Below, piece after piece: positions 25,663-34,683 of a stretch of DNA of 54,612 bases. The position numbers and the translations under genes were made by a program. A model generated the notes under the pieces. That model saw only the letters and a program-made list of their open reading frames with translations, ran no database searches and had not been told where the DNA came from. The first letter of the stretch is position 1; each line of letters opens with the position of its first letter. The DNA lies in NCBI RefSeq assembly GCF_001455965.1, contig NZ_LKKO01000042.1, positions 1 through 54,612 on the forward strand, written 5' to 3'. This stretch comes from Methylobacterium sp. GXS13. Lineage in GTDB: Bacteria > Pseudomonadota > Alphaproteobacteria > Rhizobiales > Beijerinckiaceae.

Positions 25663-25671
25663 CCGAAAGCA

Positions 25672-25815
25672 GAATATCCGCTTCAGAGAAGGTCGATCGG
25701 AAAAGCGGCCATGCTGCTTACGACCCATGTCAGACGCCCGAACCGCCGTTGGCGCCTCCCCAAAGCGGCCGTTCCTCGTCAGTCCGGCAGTTTCGTCTCA
25801 GCGTGGGAGGCGGAC
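25672..25815 (+). repeat. Dispersed intergenic repeat, second of two tandem copies
   Basis: AATATCCGCTTCAGAGAAGG, GATCGGAAAAGCGGCCAT, TACGACCCATGTCAGACG, CCCCAAAGCGGCC and a right end close to the consensus (GCGTGGGAGGCGGACTT). The copies are separated by about 10 nt. Confidence 0.6.
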
Positions 25816-25935
25816 TTCAATGGCTCGTAGAGAAGGTTGCGGCCGGCCTACGCAAGAGGGGGTTTAATGCGGAGACCGGCCGTCCATCATGCGGTCGACG
25901 ACGAGCGGACCGCAAGATCTATTTGAGCCGTGGGG

Positions 25936-27513
25936 TCAGTGGGCCTCGATGGGGCCCGTCGTCCGCTGCGGCTTCTTCAGGATGGCGACCACGGCGAGGC
26001 TCAGCACGAGGCTGACGCCGACGAGGTAGAAGCCATCGGCATAGGCCATGACGTAGGCCTCGCGGCGGACCTGGGCCGCCAGCATGCCGAGGGCGGCTCC
26101 CTTAGCGGCGGCCTGGTCGGCGATGTGCCCGTGCAGGCCGGCAGCCAGGGCGGCGATCCGATCCTGGGTGCGCGTGGCGTTCACGGTGATCGCCTCGGCC
26201 AGCACCGCGAAGTGCATGTGCTCGCGCCGGTCGATCATCGTCGACAGCATCGCGATGCCAATCGAGCCGCCGAGGTTGCGCATCATGTTCGACAGGGCCG
26301 AAGCGTCGGCGGTGTCGCGTGGGCTCAGGCCGACGGTGGAGAGCTGCGAGAGCGGGATCGTGAACAGCGGCTGGCCGATGGCGCGCAGGAGCTGCGGCAG
26401 GATCAGCTGATCGGCCCCAACGTCGTGGGTCAAGCCAACGTTGATCCAGCAACTCGCGATGAAGAATAGCGTGCCCGCGACGACGAGCAGCCTCGCGTCG
26501 AGGGTCCGCATCAGCAGGGGCATCATCGGGAATAGGACGAGCTGCGGCAGGCCCGACCACATCACCACGTAGCCGATCTGCTGGGCGTTGTAGCCCTGGA
26601 TCTGCGCGCAGTAGACTGGGATGATGTAGATCGATCCAAACGAGACCGCGCCAAGCACCGTCATCAGCACGCAGGCCCCGCCGACCGAGCGGTTTGCCAG
26701 CACTCGCAGGTTGATGAATGGGCGCTCGGCCATCAGCTCTCGCACGATGAAGCCGGTGATGCCGGCGGCGGCCAGGAGGCTGACCTGGACGATGACGGGG
26801 GACCCGAACCAGTCCTTCCGCTGACCCTCCTCCAGCACGTAGGTCAGGGCCGGCAGGCCGGTGGCCATCAGGCCGATGCCGATCCAGTCGCCCTTCAGGA
26901 GCTCAGCCCAGCGTGCCGGGACGTTGTCGAAGGCCCCGAGCTGGATCCCGGCGGCGAGCGGACCGAAGATCAGGTTTAGGTAGAAGATGTAGTGCCAGGA
27001 CAGGTTGTCGGTGAGCCAGCCGCCCACCGTCGGGCCGATAGCTGGCGCGAAGGTCGCGGTTAGCCCGAACAACGCGATGCCGATCGGCTGCTGGCTCTTC
27101 GACAGGCGGGTGCGCACGATGACGATGGCGGTCGGGATCAGCACGCCGCCGGTGAAGCCCTGGCCGGCGCGAAACAGGATCATCTGCGAGAGCGAGGTCG
27201 AGAGCGCGCAGGCGAGCGAGAAGGCGGTGAACAGCATCGTGTTCACGGACAGATAGCGGCGCAGGCCGATCACCGACGAGAGCCAGCCGGTGAGCGGGAT
27301 CACGATGATCTCGGCCATCAGGTAGGCGGTCGATATCCAGCTGCCTTCCTCGGTCGAGGCGCCGAGCGCCCCCTGAATGTCGGCGAGCGATGCGTTGGTG
27401 ATCTGAATGTCGAGGATGGCGGTGAACGCGCCGAGGATCGCGCCAAACACCGCGAGCCAGTCGCGTGCGCTCGCCTTGACCTCGGGCCTGCCCGCGGCCG
27501 GCACGACGCTCAT
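25936..27513 (-). CDS. DHA2-family MFS multidrug exporter (EmrB-like)
   Basis: 525 aa with 14 predicted membrane segments, the DHA2 pattern. Signature motifs are GGWLTDNLSWHYIFYLN (motif C region), the ILDIQITNASLADIQGALG N-terminus and GWLSSVIGLRRYL (motif A). It should work as a proton-driven drug exporter in the inner membrane and, with the adjacent EmrA-type adaptor and an outer-membrane channel (not in the window), form a tripartite pump. Its start overlaps the stop of the adaptor gene by 4 nt (ATGA), so the two are co-translated. It is probably repressed by the divergent TetR. Confidence 0.93.
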   Translation of the reverse strand: MSVVPAAGRPEVKASARDWLAVFGAILGAFTAILDIQITNASLADIQGALGASTEEGSWISTAYLMAEIIVIPLTGWLSSVIGLRRYLSVNTMLFTAFSLACALSTSLSQMILFRAGQGFTGGVLIPTAIVIVRTRLSKSQQPIGIALFGLTATFAPAIGPTVGGWLTDNLSWHYIFYLNLIFGPLAAGIQLGAFDNVPARWAELLKGDWIGIGLMATGLPALTYVLEEGQRKDWFGSPVIVQVSLLAAAGITGFIVRELMAERPFINLRVLANRSVGGACVLMTVLGAVSFGSIYIIPVYCAQIQGYNAQQIGYVVMWSGLPQLVLFPMMPLLMRTLDARLLVVAGTLFFIASCWINVGLTHDVGADQLILPQLLRAIGQPLFTIPLSQLSTVGLSPRDTADASALSNMMRNLGGSIGIAMLSTMIDRREHMHFAVLAEAITVNATRTQDRIAALAAGLHGHIADQAAAKGAALGMLAAQVRREAYVMAYADGFYLVGVSLVLSLAVVAILKKPQRTTGPIEAH

Positions 27514-28742
27514 TGGGGGAGAGCCTCGCTGACGAGGGCTTGGGCGGGTCGATGACTGCGGGGCTTCACCGGCTCGACGGCGTCATGGATATGAACGGTG
27601 GCTTCGACCGAGAGACCCGGGCGCAGGCGGCCAAGCATCGGATCGGCCTCGTCGAGGGCGACCCGCACGGGCACGCGCTGCACAACCTTGGTGAAGTTGC
27701 CGGTGGCGTTCTCGGGCGGCAGCAGGGCGAACTGCGCGCCGGTGCCGGGTGAGAAACTCTCGATCCGCCCCTCGAACTCGTGGTCGCCCAGCGCGTCGAC
27801 GGTGAAGGTCGCGCGCTGGCCCTCCAGCATCTGCCCGGTCTGGGTCTCCTTGAAATTCGCTACGAGGTAGATGTCGCGACCCATCGGCACCACGGTTAGC
27901 AGGCCGGTACCGGCCGATACGAACTGGCCGACGCGCAGCGAGCGGTCGCCGACCGTGCCGTCGATGGGCGCGACGATGGTTGTGTAGCTGAGGTTGAGCT
28001 GGGCCTGCTCCACTTTTGCCTGCGCGGCCTCAAGACTCGCGCGGGCACTGCCCTCCAGTGCCCTCAGGCTGTCGACCTGCTTCTTGGCCGCCTCAAGGGA
28101 GGCGACGGACTTGTCGTGCGCCGCTCGCTTCTGGCGCAGGTCGGAGTCCGCCTGCTGCTGGCGCTGTGCCGTGCCCGAGCCGGTCTGCAGCAGGTTCTGG
28201 TAGCGGGTATATTCCTTGCCGGCGAAGTCGAGCGCCGCATCGGTGTTCTCGACCTCCGCCTTAGCCGAGGCGACCTGCGCCTGCTGCTGCAGGATGGCGG
28301 CGGCGGTCCCCAGCAGCTGGGCACGGCTCTTCCCGACCTCGGCCTCGGCTTGCTTGAGCATCACCCGGTACTCGCGGTCGTCGAGGCGCGCGATCACGTC
28401 GCCGGCCTTCACCGGCTGGTTGTCCCCGACCAGCACCTCGGCGACGTGGCCAGCGATGCGCGGTGCGACCGTCACCTTGTCGGCCTGTAGGTAGGCGTCC
28501 TCGGTGGTCTCCAGGAAACGGCCGACGGTCCACCAGTGCCAGCCGTAGGTCCCGCCCCCACCCAGGGCGGCAAGGAGTAGGACCGGGACGATCACGCGCG
28601 CCTTTCGACGCTTTGGCGCCGGCCCGGCGGTCCGGCCCCCCGGGGAGGCCAGCGCGGGACCGCCAGCAGCGATTGTGGTAGCGGTCGAGGTTCCGGTCTG
28701 GGGAAGGTCGCTGGGTCGAGCGTCCATGATGGTGGCCAACAT
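27510..28742 (-). CDS. HlyD/EmrA-family periplasmic adaptor
   Basis: About 410 aa. A cytoplasmic Pro/Ala-rich N-terminus, one membrane anchor (VIVPVLLLAALGGGGTYGW, about 50-68), the barrel/lipoyl start TVAPRIAGHVAEVLVGDNQPVKAGD, a long alpha-helical hairpin (about 140-260) and the second lipoyl/beta part ending in APIDGTVGDRSLRVGQFVSAG and the barrel. It joins the inner-membrane exporter to an outer-membrane channel. ATG 28742 is used; ATG 28727 is an alternative, and neither has a strong ribosome site. The emr-type operator lies just upstream. Confidence 0.92.
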   Translation of the reverse strand: MLATIMDARPSDLPQTGTSTATTIAAGGPALASPGGRTAGPAPKRRKARVIVPVLLLAALGGGGTYGWHWWTVGRFLETTEDAYLQADKVTVAPRIAGHVAEVLVGDNQPVKAGDVIARLDDREYRVMLKQAEAEVGKSRAQLLGTAAAILQQQAQVASAKAEVENTDAALDFAGKEYTRYQNLLQTGSGTAQRQQQADSDLRQKRAAHDKSVASLEAAKKQVDSLRALEGSARASLEAAQAKVEQAQLNLSYTTIVAPIDGTVGDRSLRVGQFVSAGTGLLTVVPMGRDIYLVANFKETQTGQMLEGQRATFTVDALGDHEFEGRIESFSPGTGAQFALLPPENATGNFTKVVQRVPVRVALDEADPMLGRLRPGLSVEATVHIHDAVEPVKPRSHRPAQALVSEALPQ

Positions 28743-28747
28743 CAATA

Positions 28748-28765
28748 CGATACGGTAAGGTATCG
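28748..28765. promoter_or_regulatory. CGATAC-6-GTATCG operator candidate
   Basis: Perfect 6-bp arms CGATAC (28748-28753) and GTATCG (28760-28765) around a 6-bp spacer, with AT-rich flanks, six bases upstream of the adaptor start and 37 bp from the TetR start. It is well placed for the TetR to block both divergent promoters. Confidence 0.55.
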
Positions 28766-28802
28766 ATATATGACGGCATGAGGCATGACAAGGAGCACGA
28801 CG

Positions 28803-29483
28803 ATGGCAGCGACCGCCGAGCCCGAGTCGACGGCGAAGCGTGGTACAGGCGGTCGACCGACGCGCGAGGAAGCCGCTCGGCGCGAGGCACGCATCGTGGA
28901 GGTCGCCACCCGGCTGTTCATTGAGCGCGGCTTCGACGGCACCTCCATCGACGCGGTGGCGGAAGCCGCCGGCGTCAGCAAGCCGACTCTCTATTCCCGG
29001 TATCAGGACAAGCGTGCCCTGTTCGAAGCGGTCTTGCAGGATCGGATCCGCGAATGGCTCGCGCCCCTCTCGGCGGCGGCCGAGATGCAGGCGCTTCGAG
29101 CGACGCCGAAGGATGCCGCGACGGTGCTAGACGAGTTGAGCCGCAACCTCTTAGTCCGCGCCCAAGCTCCCGAGACCACGGCCTTGACCCGCTGCATCAC
29201 CGCGCAGGCCCTGCAGTTCCCGGATCTTGCGCGGCTCGCCTACGAGGAGGGTTGGCTCCGCGGTGTCAGGACGGTCGGTCGCCTCCTCGGAGCCATGGCC
29301 GAGCAGGGACAAATTACGATCGACGACCCGGAGATCGCTGCCGACCTGTTCCTGAACCTCGTGATGGGACGCAGTTCGAAGCAGGCGCTGTACGGCATCG
29401 AGGTGGATGTGGAGGTCCAGGAGAAGCGCCGACGCGCGGCCGTCGCCCTCTTCCTCGCCGGCGTGCGTCCCAATCCTGCTTGA
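28803..29483 (+). CDS. TetR-family regulator of the divergent efflux operon
   Basis: 226 aa from ATG 28803, which has AAGGAG 7 nt upstream (ATG-like start at 28785 lacks one). Helix-turn-helix: EVATRLFIERGFDGTSIDAV then GVSKPTLYSRYQDKRALFEA. The C-terminal domain resembles the AefR/TetR_C_7 group (SKQALYGIEVD). Divergent from emrA-emrB with a shared operator, so it probably represses the pump until a drug ligand binds. Confidence 0.88.
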   Translation: MAATAEPESTAKRGTGGRPTREEAARREARIVEVATRLFIERGFDGTSIDAVAEAAGVSKPTLYSRYQDKRALFEAVLQDRIREWLAPLSAAAEMQALRATPKDAATVLDELSRNLLVRAQAPETTALTRCITAQALQFPDLARLAYEEGWLRGVRTVGRLLGAMAEQGQITIDDPEIAADLFLNLVMGRSSKQALYGIEVDVEVQEKRRRAAVALFLAGVRPNPA

Positions 29484-29595
29484 AGAGCGAGACCGTTATC
29501 TTGTTTTAAGCGGTGGATCGCCGTGCTGCCCCATCGAACCGCCCGCAACCGGCCATTCCCGGCTTTTGCACAAAGTCGGGACCGGGCACGTGGAC

Positions 29596-29722
29596 AACGA
29601 CCGCTTCTATTCATTGCCGAGCCAAAACGGACAGGCGGCTATCCACCCAACCCAGTTGCGGGGACCTCCGTCAGCGCCGCCCGAAAGCGGTCGTTAGTCG
29701 GTCAGCCGGCGGCTTCGGCTAA
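29596..29722 (+). repeat. Dispersed intergenic repeat copy
   Basis: AACGACCGCTTCTATTCATTG, AAAACGGACAGGCGG, TATCCACCCAACCCAG, GCCGCCCGAAAGCGGTCGTT and GGCGGCTTCGGCTAAG. It occupies about half of the gap 29484-29753. Confidence 0.6.
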
Positions 29723-29753
29723 GGGTATCAAGCTGCTGTCTAAGGGCATTCGG

Positions 29754-30263
29754 CTACTCTGCTTTGAGGAGGCCGAGCTTGATCTGTGGGCGCGCTGCAC
29801 GGCTGATCTCGATCGTCGCCGGGCCGGCATTGAGAGCGAAACGCACGCTCTTGCGCACATCGGGGCAGCCCACCTTGCCGCTGTGAGCCGTAGGCTTCAG
29901 GGTCGAGCGGCCGTCTTGGCTGACGTCGATCCAGGCCTCATCCGAGAGTGTCACCTGATAGGTGCCCGCAGCAGGCACCGTGGCAGTCACGAAGCCTGAG
30001 AACGTATCAGGCTTTGCCGGTCTCTCGGACGGGACGGGTAGCGCAATCTCCGAAGCAGGCTTCAGGGTCAGCTGCGCCGCGCCAGCCTCGCTCGGCAGAG
30101 CCGAACCGGACGCCAGAGCGGACAGTTTCGGCGCCGCGAAGGCGGTCTGCTCCCGCGCTATCGACCATGCGAAGCTCGCACAGGCCGGGGCGTCCGCGGC
30201 CTTGGCCGAACTGATCGAGATGGCTGCCAAACCGACAGCGAGGATGGCGCGGGAGATGATCAT
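29754..30263 (-). CDS. Periplasmic hypothetical protein in the molybdate cluster
   Basis: 169 aa. A Sec signal peptide (about 1-22, ending AKA-AD), then a mature domain with two beta-rich halves (TFSGFVTATVPAAGTYQVTL and CPDVRKSVRFALNAGPATIEI). The AGTYQVTLSDEAWIDV stretch resembles a jelly-roll or carbohydrate-binding style sandwich. Its start is 2 nt after the stop of the mop gene, so it is co-transcribed with modA and mop. No function is known; a role in metal or oxyanion handling is inferred only from position. Confidence 0.7.
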   Translation of the reverse strand: MIISRAILAVGLAAISISSAKAADAPACASFAWSIAREQTAFAAPKLSALASGSALPSEAGAAQLTLKPASEIALPVPSERPAKPDTFSGFVTATVPAAGTYQVTLSDEAWIDVSQDGRSTLKPTAHSGKVGCPDVRKSVRFALNAGPATIEISRAARPQIKLGLLKAE

Positions 30264-30265
30264 CG

Positions 30266-30475
30266 TCAGTCGACCGCAATCATGACGTCGGAGGCCTTCA
30301 CCACCGCGTAGGCCTGACCACCAACCACAAGCTTCAGGCTGTCGACCGCCTCGTTGGTGATGGAGGAGGTGACCACCTGGCCAGGGCTGATCTCGATCTT
30401 GACGTGCGCTGTGGTGGCGCCCTTGTCGACCGACATAACCGTACCCTTGATGACGTTGCGTGCGCTGATCTTCAC
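30266..30475 (-). CDS. Mop-type molybdate-binding TOBE protein (molbindin)
   Basis: 69 aa from GTG 30475 (GGAAGG upstream); the open frame starts earlier but the domain begins here. KISARNVIKGTVMSVDKGA and VKIEISPGQVVTSSITNEAV followed by AYAVVKASDVMIAVD is the full TOBE/Mop fold. Such proteins form hexamers in the cytoplasm and store molybdate, buffering its supply for cofactor synthesis. It lies 37 nt downstream of modA. Confidence 0.85.
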   Translation of the reverse strand: MKISARNVIKGTVMSVDKGATTAHVKIEISPGQVVTSSITNEAVDSLKLVVGGQAYAVVKASDVMIAVD

Positions 30476-30512
30476 GAGGTTCGCCTTCCTGCTAAGCCCG
30501 CTACGGGGCCGG

Positions 30513-31292
30513 TCACTGCTTGCCGCCGTCGATGACGCTGAAGCCCTGGGCCTCGAAGAAGGGCTTGGCCGCCGTACTCTGGAGGTAGTCCAGAAAGCGC
30601 TGCGCACCCTCGCCCTTCGCATCCGTGGTGACGGCGAACGGGTACATGACCGGCGGGTGACTGTCCGCAGGGAACACGCCCACGACCTTCACACCAGGAT
30701 CGGAGCGAGCGTCGCTCTCGTAGACGACACCGAGCGGGACCTCGCCGCGTGAGACCAGCAACAGTGCGGCCCGAACGTTATCGCTCGGTGCGAGGCGGGG
30801 CTGGACCGCACCCCAGAGGCCGAGCTTCTCGAAGGCGACCTTGGCGTACTTGCCGATCGGCACCGAGTTGACCTCGCCGGTGGCGAGCCGACCGTCCGAG
30901 CCCAGCGCCTTTACGAACGCCTCCGGGGTGAAGGCGACTGCGCTTTCCTTAGCGTCACGTGGTGCGATCAGGACAAGGCGGTTGCCGAGCAAGTTCACCC
31001 GGGTGTTCGAACGGATGAGGTTCTTTTTGGCGAGGTAGTCCATCCATTCGATGTCGGCCGAGGCGAACAGGTCGGCGGGCGCACCGGCCTCGATCTGCCG
31101 GGCAAGAGCGGAGGATGCCGCGTAGCTCGCTCTGATCGCGATCCCAGATTGCGCCGTGAATGCCTTGCCGGCATCGTCGAGGGCATTCTTGAGACTGGCT
31201 GCCCCGAACACGGTCGCGGTATCAGCAGCCTGCGCTACACCGGCGGCGAGAAACAGGGCGGCAGCGATGCTGGTACGGATCAGGCTGCGCAT
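30513..31292 (-). CDS. modA: Molybdate-binding periplasmic protein
   Basis: 259 aa from ATG 31292 (an in-frame TTG at 31310 is an alternative). A signal peptide (about 1-23, ending AQA-AD), then the type II periplasmic-binding fold with the oxyanion-binding loops FGAASLKNALDDAG and the typical SSALARQIEAGAPADLFASA, VNSVPIGKYAK and GVVYESDA segments. It should capture molybdate (or tungstate) and deliver it to a ModB permease and ModC ATPase, but neither gene is next to it; downstream are only mop and a periplasmic protein. Divergent from the ModE-like regulator. Confidence 0.9.
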   Translation of the reverse strand: MRSLIRTSIAAALFLAAGVAQAADTATVFGAASLKNALDDAGKAFTAQSGIAIRASYAASSALARQIEAGAPADLFASADIEWMDYLAKKNLIRSNTRVNLLGNRLVLIAPRDAKESAVAFTPEAFVKALGSDGRLATGEVNSVPIGKYAKVAFEKLGLWGAVQPRLAPSDNVRAALLLVSRGEVPLGVVYESDARSDPGVKVVGVFPADSHPPVMYPFAVTTDAKGEGAQRFLDYLQSTAAKPFFEAQGFSVIDGGKQ

Positions 31293-31328
31293 GCTCGAAG
31301 CGGTCCTCAACGACGAATGTGTCGGAAG

Positions 31329-31352
31329 CGCTATATCAACTCGTGCATACCG
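31329..31352. promoter_or_regulatory. Possible ModE box
   Basis: CGCTATAT (31329-31336) and GCATACCG (31345-31352) form an imperfect inverted repeat (6 of 8 positions) with an 8-bp spacer in the modA-modE gap, resembling the CGnTATAT half-sites of ModE operators. It is likely where molybdate-loaded ModE represses modA. Confidence 0.4.
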
Positions 31353-31437
31353 CTGGAAGCCACTGATCGGATTGCACCTGCAAGTGCTGGATCAGTCGGC
31401 GCGTCAGTCTGTGACATGAGGCGAGAGAGAAAGCCCG

Positions 31438-31806
31438 ATGGCAAGCCTGAGCATCCGCATCGACGTTGGACCCGGCAACCGCATCGGTCCGGGCAAGGTG
31501 CAACTCCTGGAGATGATCGCCGAGCACGGATCTATCTCCGCGGCTGGGCGAGCGCTGGGGATGTCCTACCGACGGGCGTGGACACTGATCGAAGCGATGA
31601 ACACCGGCTTCGGGCAGCCGGTGGTCGAGGCGCAAATCGGCGGCAAGGCGGGTGGTGGTGCACGTCTGTCGACCCTTGGGGTCGATCTCGTCGCGCATTA
31701 CCGTGCCATCGAGCGTGCGGCTGATCGAGCTGCCGCACCTTTCCTGGACCGGATCGTCATCCCTGGCCGAAACAAGGACGTCGATCCGCCCACCACTTCA
31801 CACTAG
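31438..31806 (+). CDS. ModE N-terminal-type molybdenum regulator
   Basis: 122 aa. It has only the winged helix-turn-helix of ModE (PGKVQLLEMIAEHGSIS, then SYRRAWTLIEAMNTGFGQP, and GGKAGGGARLSTLGVDLV) and no TOBE/molbindin part, which here is supplied by the separate Mop protein. It is divergent from modA. Short ModE-like proteins of this type are common in alphaproteobacteria and are thought to respond to molybdate or to other proteins. The SD GAGAGA precedes ATG 31438. Confidence 0.85.
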   Translation: MASLSIRIDVGPGNRIGPGKVQLLEMIAEHGSISAAGRALGMSYRRAWTLIEAMNTGFGQPVVEAQIGGKAGGGARLSTLGVDLVAHYRAIERAADRAAAPFLDRIVIPGRNKDVDPPTTSH

Positions 31807-31887
31807 TCGAACCCGAATTTTATAAGCGCCTGCTGTATTTGAATGAGCATAGCGATTGCCGAGACCTCGATGGATGGGAGTGGAGAC

Positions 31888-32025
31888 GACGTCCGCTTCC
31901 ATGCATTGTCGCCCCAGAGCAGACTGACAGAAATCCACCCCGAGCGGCCCTTCCGGTAGCGACCCAACCCAGCCACTGAGAGGCCCCCGCCGACATCCCC
32001 CAAAGCAGACACGCTGCGGCAATCT
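31888..32025 (+). repeat. Dispersed intergenic repeat, near-complete copy
   Basis: GACGTCCGCTTCCATGCATTG, AGAAATCCACCCCGAG, CGGCCCTTCCGGTAG, CGACCCAACCCAGCCACTG, CCCCCAAAGCAGACA. It is one of the best copies for defining the order of blocks. It fills the gap 31807-32052. Confidence 0.7.
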
Positions 32026-32052
32026 TCTGCACATCCCCGACAAGGGGGCGTA

Positions 32053-33345
32053 CTAGGTGCCGACTAGGTCGGCGCCGCCGAACCGACTGTAGCGGTCCTC
32101 CAGGTCGGCGAGGTCGGACGGATCCGCCACGTCGCGGCGGGCCGCGGCAATGATGAGACTGGCATGCCGGTAAAGCTCCGCCGTCCGGTCGGGCCGCCTC
32201 TCGACCTCGGCGACGCGGGCAAGGACGTCGAGCATCCGACCGAGCACGTGGACCGAGCCGGCTGCGTTCTGCCGGATCATGTGGAACATGGCATCACACA
32301 GCCCGTCGTAGTCCGTTACTGGATGGACGAGCACGGCGTGGCCATCCCGGAGCGTCACCCCGGTCGGCAGATGCCGCGGCGCGATCCGGCATAAGGCGTC
32401 GCCGAGATGGTCCACCACACTGCCGGCGGTGAACGGGTCGTTGATGCCGGGCGAAAGAGCCCGGACCGCGATCTCGACCAACTGCCGCACCGAGTATTCT
32501 GGGTCCTGGAGCGCGGCAGGGCGGTGGCCGAGCGTCACCGCGTCGAGGATGGCGGCCTCGGCCCCCTCAACCGGCGCGGACAATAACGCGATGGGGATGC
32601 CGCTCGGTACGTAGTCGCCGGACCGCACCCGCAGGGTGACCGCTATCCCGTGCCCGTGGGCCCAGTCCGCCAAGGCGTCCTCGTCTATGGCTTGCACGTA
32701 GCCGCCCCCGGTCGCAGCCGCGGCCCGTCCAACCGGCGCGCCGTCGGGACAGGCGGCCCCGGGTTCGTCCCGGGTATGGGCCGCGATGGCCCGGCAGAGG
32801 TCCTGCTGGACGGCGTCGACCACGGTCTCGATGTTGATGCTGGTGGCGATGTGGTGGACGAACCAGACCAGCGTGCCGACCGCGACCAGCGCTAGGACCA
32901 GGGCGCCGGTGATGGCGAGGTGCGGGACGAACGGGTCCTCCTCCACCGTCCGCACCGTGCGCAAGACCATCAGCGCGTAGGCGAAGGTGCCAAGGAAGAT
33001 GCCGAGCACCGTCTGATTGCGGCCGTCGCGGATGAAGTTGCGCAGGAGCCGGGGGCCCATCTGGCCGGAGGCCAGGGTCAGGGCGGCGATGGTGATTGAG
33101 AAGGTTGTGCCCGCGACCCCAATGTTCGAGGAGGCGATGGCGCTGAGCAGCGCCCGCGCGCCCTCGGCCCCGCCGGAATAGCCCCAGTTCGTGTCCAGCG
33201 AGGAGGGGTCGAAGCCGGCGACGTGGGCTGTTTCCAGCCAGACCCCGAACTGGGCCAGCAGGATGCAGCCGAGGACGACGAGGGCCGGCCGAAGCCAGAA
33301 CATGTCGCCGAGGATCTCAAGCCAGGCTTTGACGCGTACTTTCAT
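32053..33345 (-). CDS. DUF2254 membrane protein
   Basis: 430 aa from ATG 33345. Four membrane segments in the N-terminal half (about 15-40, 75-100, 130-150 and 160-185) with the DUF2254 pattern (GARALLSAIASSNIGVAGTTFSI, QMGPRLLRNFIRD, GIFLGTFAYAL), and a C-terminal soluble region of about 200 residues containing the family's VQAIDEDALADWAHGHG stretch and ALSPGINDPFTA. It is an inner-membrane protein whose function is unknown; the family often sits near ion transport genes. It is divergent from a cation/proton antiporter, with 83 nt between the starts. In-frame extension to 33429 has no support. Confidence 0.85.
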   Translation of the reverse strand: MKVRVKAWLEILGDMFWLRPALVVLGCILLAQFGVWLETAHVAGFDPSSLDTNWGYSGGAEGARALLSAIASSNIGVAGTTFSITIAALTLASGQMGPRLLRNFIRDGRNQTVLGIFLGTFAYALMVLRTVRTVEEDPFVPHLAITGALVLALVAVGTLVWFVHHIATSINIETVVDAVQQDLCRAIAAHTRDEPGAACPDGAPVGRAAAATGGGYVQAIDEDALADWAHGHGIAVTLRVRSGDYVPSGIPIALLSAPVEGAEAAILDAVTLGHRPAALQDPEYSVRQLVEIAVRALSPGINDPFTAGSVVDHLGDALCRIAPRHLPTGVTLRDGHAVLVHPVTDYDGLCDAMFHMIRQNAAGSVHVLGRMLDVLARVAEVERRPDRTAELYRHASLIIAAARRDVADPSDLADLEDRYSRFGGADLVGT

Positions 33346-33428
33346 CGTTGCGGACTGCCCCCTTCCGAGCCCGGCAACGACCAGCACGATGGGGCGTTCC
33401 GGATGACCGCAGGCGGGAAGGACGGCCA

Positions 33429-34683
33429 TTGATCTCTATCTTCGACCTCGCAGCCATGCTGCTGACGTTGTCGGCGTTGTTCGGCTGGCTGAACCGGCGC
33501 TTCCTGCGCATGCCACACAGCATCGGCCTGCTCGTGATGGGGCTACTCGCCTCGCTCGCGCTGGTGCTCGTCGACGTCGCCTTCCCGGCGCAGCATCTCT
33601 ATCAGGACCTGATGGGCGTCCTTGACCAAGTCGATTTCACCGGCGTGGTCATGAACGGCATGCTGGCGTTCCTACTGTTCGCCGGCGCAATGAACCTCGA
33701 CCTCCGGGCGCTTCGGGAGCGGTCCGTGGCGGTGGCGACCCTCGCGTTGCTCGGGACGGTCATCTCCACCGCCCTGGTCGGCGGGGCGTTCTGGGCGGCG
33801 GGACAGGCGCTAGGCACCCCGCTGCCGCTGGGCTGGGCTCTCGTGTTCGGCGCGCTGATCAGCCCGACCGATCCTGTCGCAGTGCTGGCTACCCTGAAGA
33901 ACGTCGAGGTGCCGGAAGCCCTTGAAGTCGAGATGCAGGGCGAGGCGCTGTTCAACGACGGCGTCGGCATCGTGTTGTTCACGGTGCTCGTCGCCTTCGC
34001 CTCCGGCAAGGGCGGTGAGGCGACGAGCACGGGCGGGATTGCGACGCTCCTCCTCCACGAGGCCGGGGGAGGCATGCTGCTTGGCGTCGTCACCGGCTAC
34101 GTCGCCTACCGGGCGATGAAGGCTATCGACGACTTCCCCGTGGAGGTGCTGATCACCCTGGCCCTCGTGACAGGGACCTACGCCATCGCGCAGAAGCTCG
34201 GGGCGAGCGGCCCCCTCGCGGTGGTGGCTGCCGGGCTTCTCATCGGCGAGCGCGCCCCGCGCTACGCGATGAGCGATAACACCCAGAAGTACGTCTCGAC
34301 CCTATGGGACGCTCGTCGATGAGGTGCTGAACTCGGTCTTGTTCCTTCTGATCGGCCTGGAAGTGCTCGTCCTGCGTTTCCAGGTCTCCGGGCTGGCCCT
34401 GGCAGCCTGCGCAGTGCCCATTGTGCTCGTCGCTCGCCTCGTGGCGGTCACGACGCCTGTCCTCTTGTTCCGCTGGGGAGGCAACCTCTCGCTTGGCAAC
34501 GTGCCGTTCCTGACCTGGGCGGGCGTGCGCGGCGGCATCTCGGTGGCGCTGGCCCTTTCGATCCCGGAGAGCGAGGCCAAGCCCGCGATCCTGGCGGCGA
34601 CCTACGCCGTGGTGTTGTTCACCATCATCGTGCAGGGGTCGACCCTCGGCCTCGTAGCGCGGCAGACCCTTCGAGCGAGCTAA
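33429..34683 (+). pseudogene. CPA1-type sodium/proton antiporter, split by a frameshift
   Basis: The TTG at 33429 (GGAAGGA at 6 nt; reads ISIFDLAAMLLTL) begins a Na+/H+ antiporter with the signature GALISPTDPVAVLATLK and QGEALFNDGVGIVLF in the core and KLGASGPLAVVAAGLLIGER later. At about 34311 one extra base breaks the frame: WDARR-stop, while deleting it gives WD-LVDEVLNSVLFLLIGLEVL and the rest of the protein (GVRGGISVALALSIPES, last membrane helices) to 34683. The second half is an intact frame, 34324-34683. If the extra base is real the gene is inactive; if it is a sequencing error the protein is a normal antiporter of about 417 aa. Confidence 0.85.
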
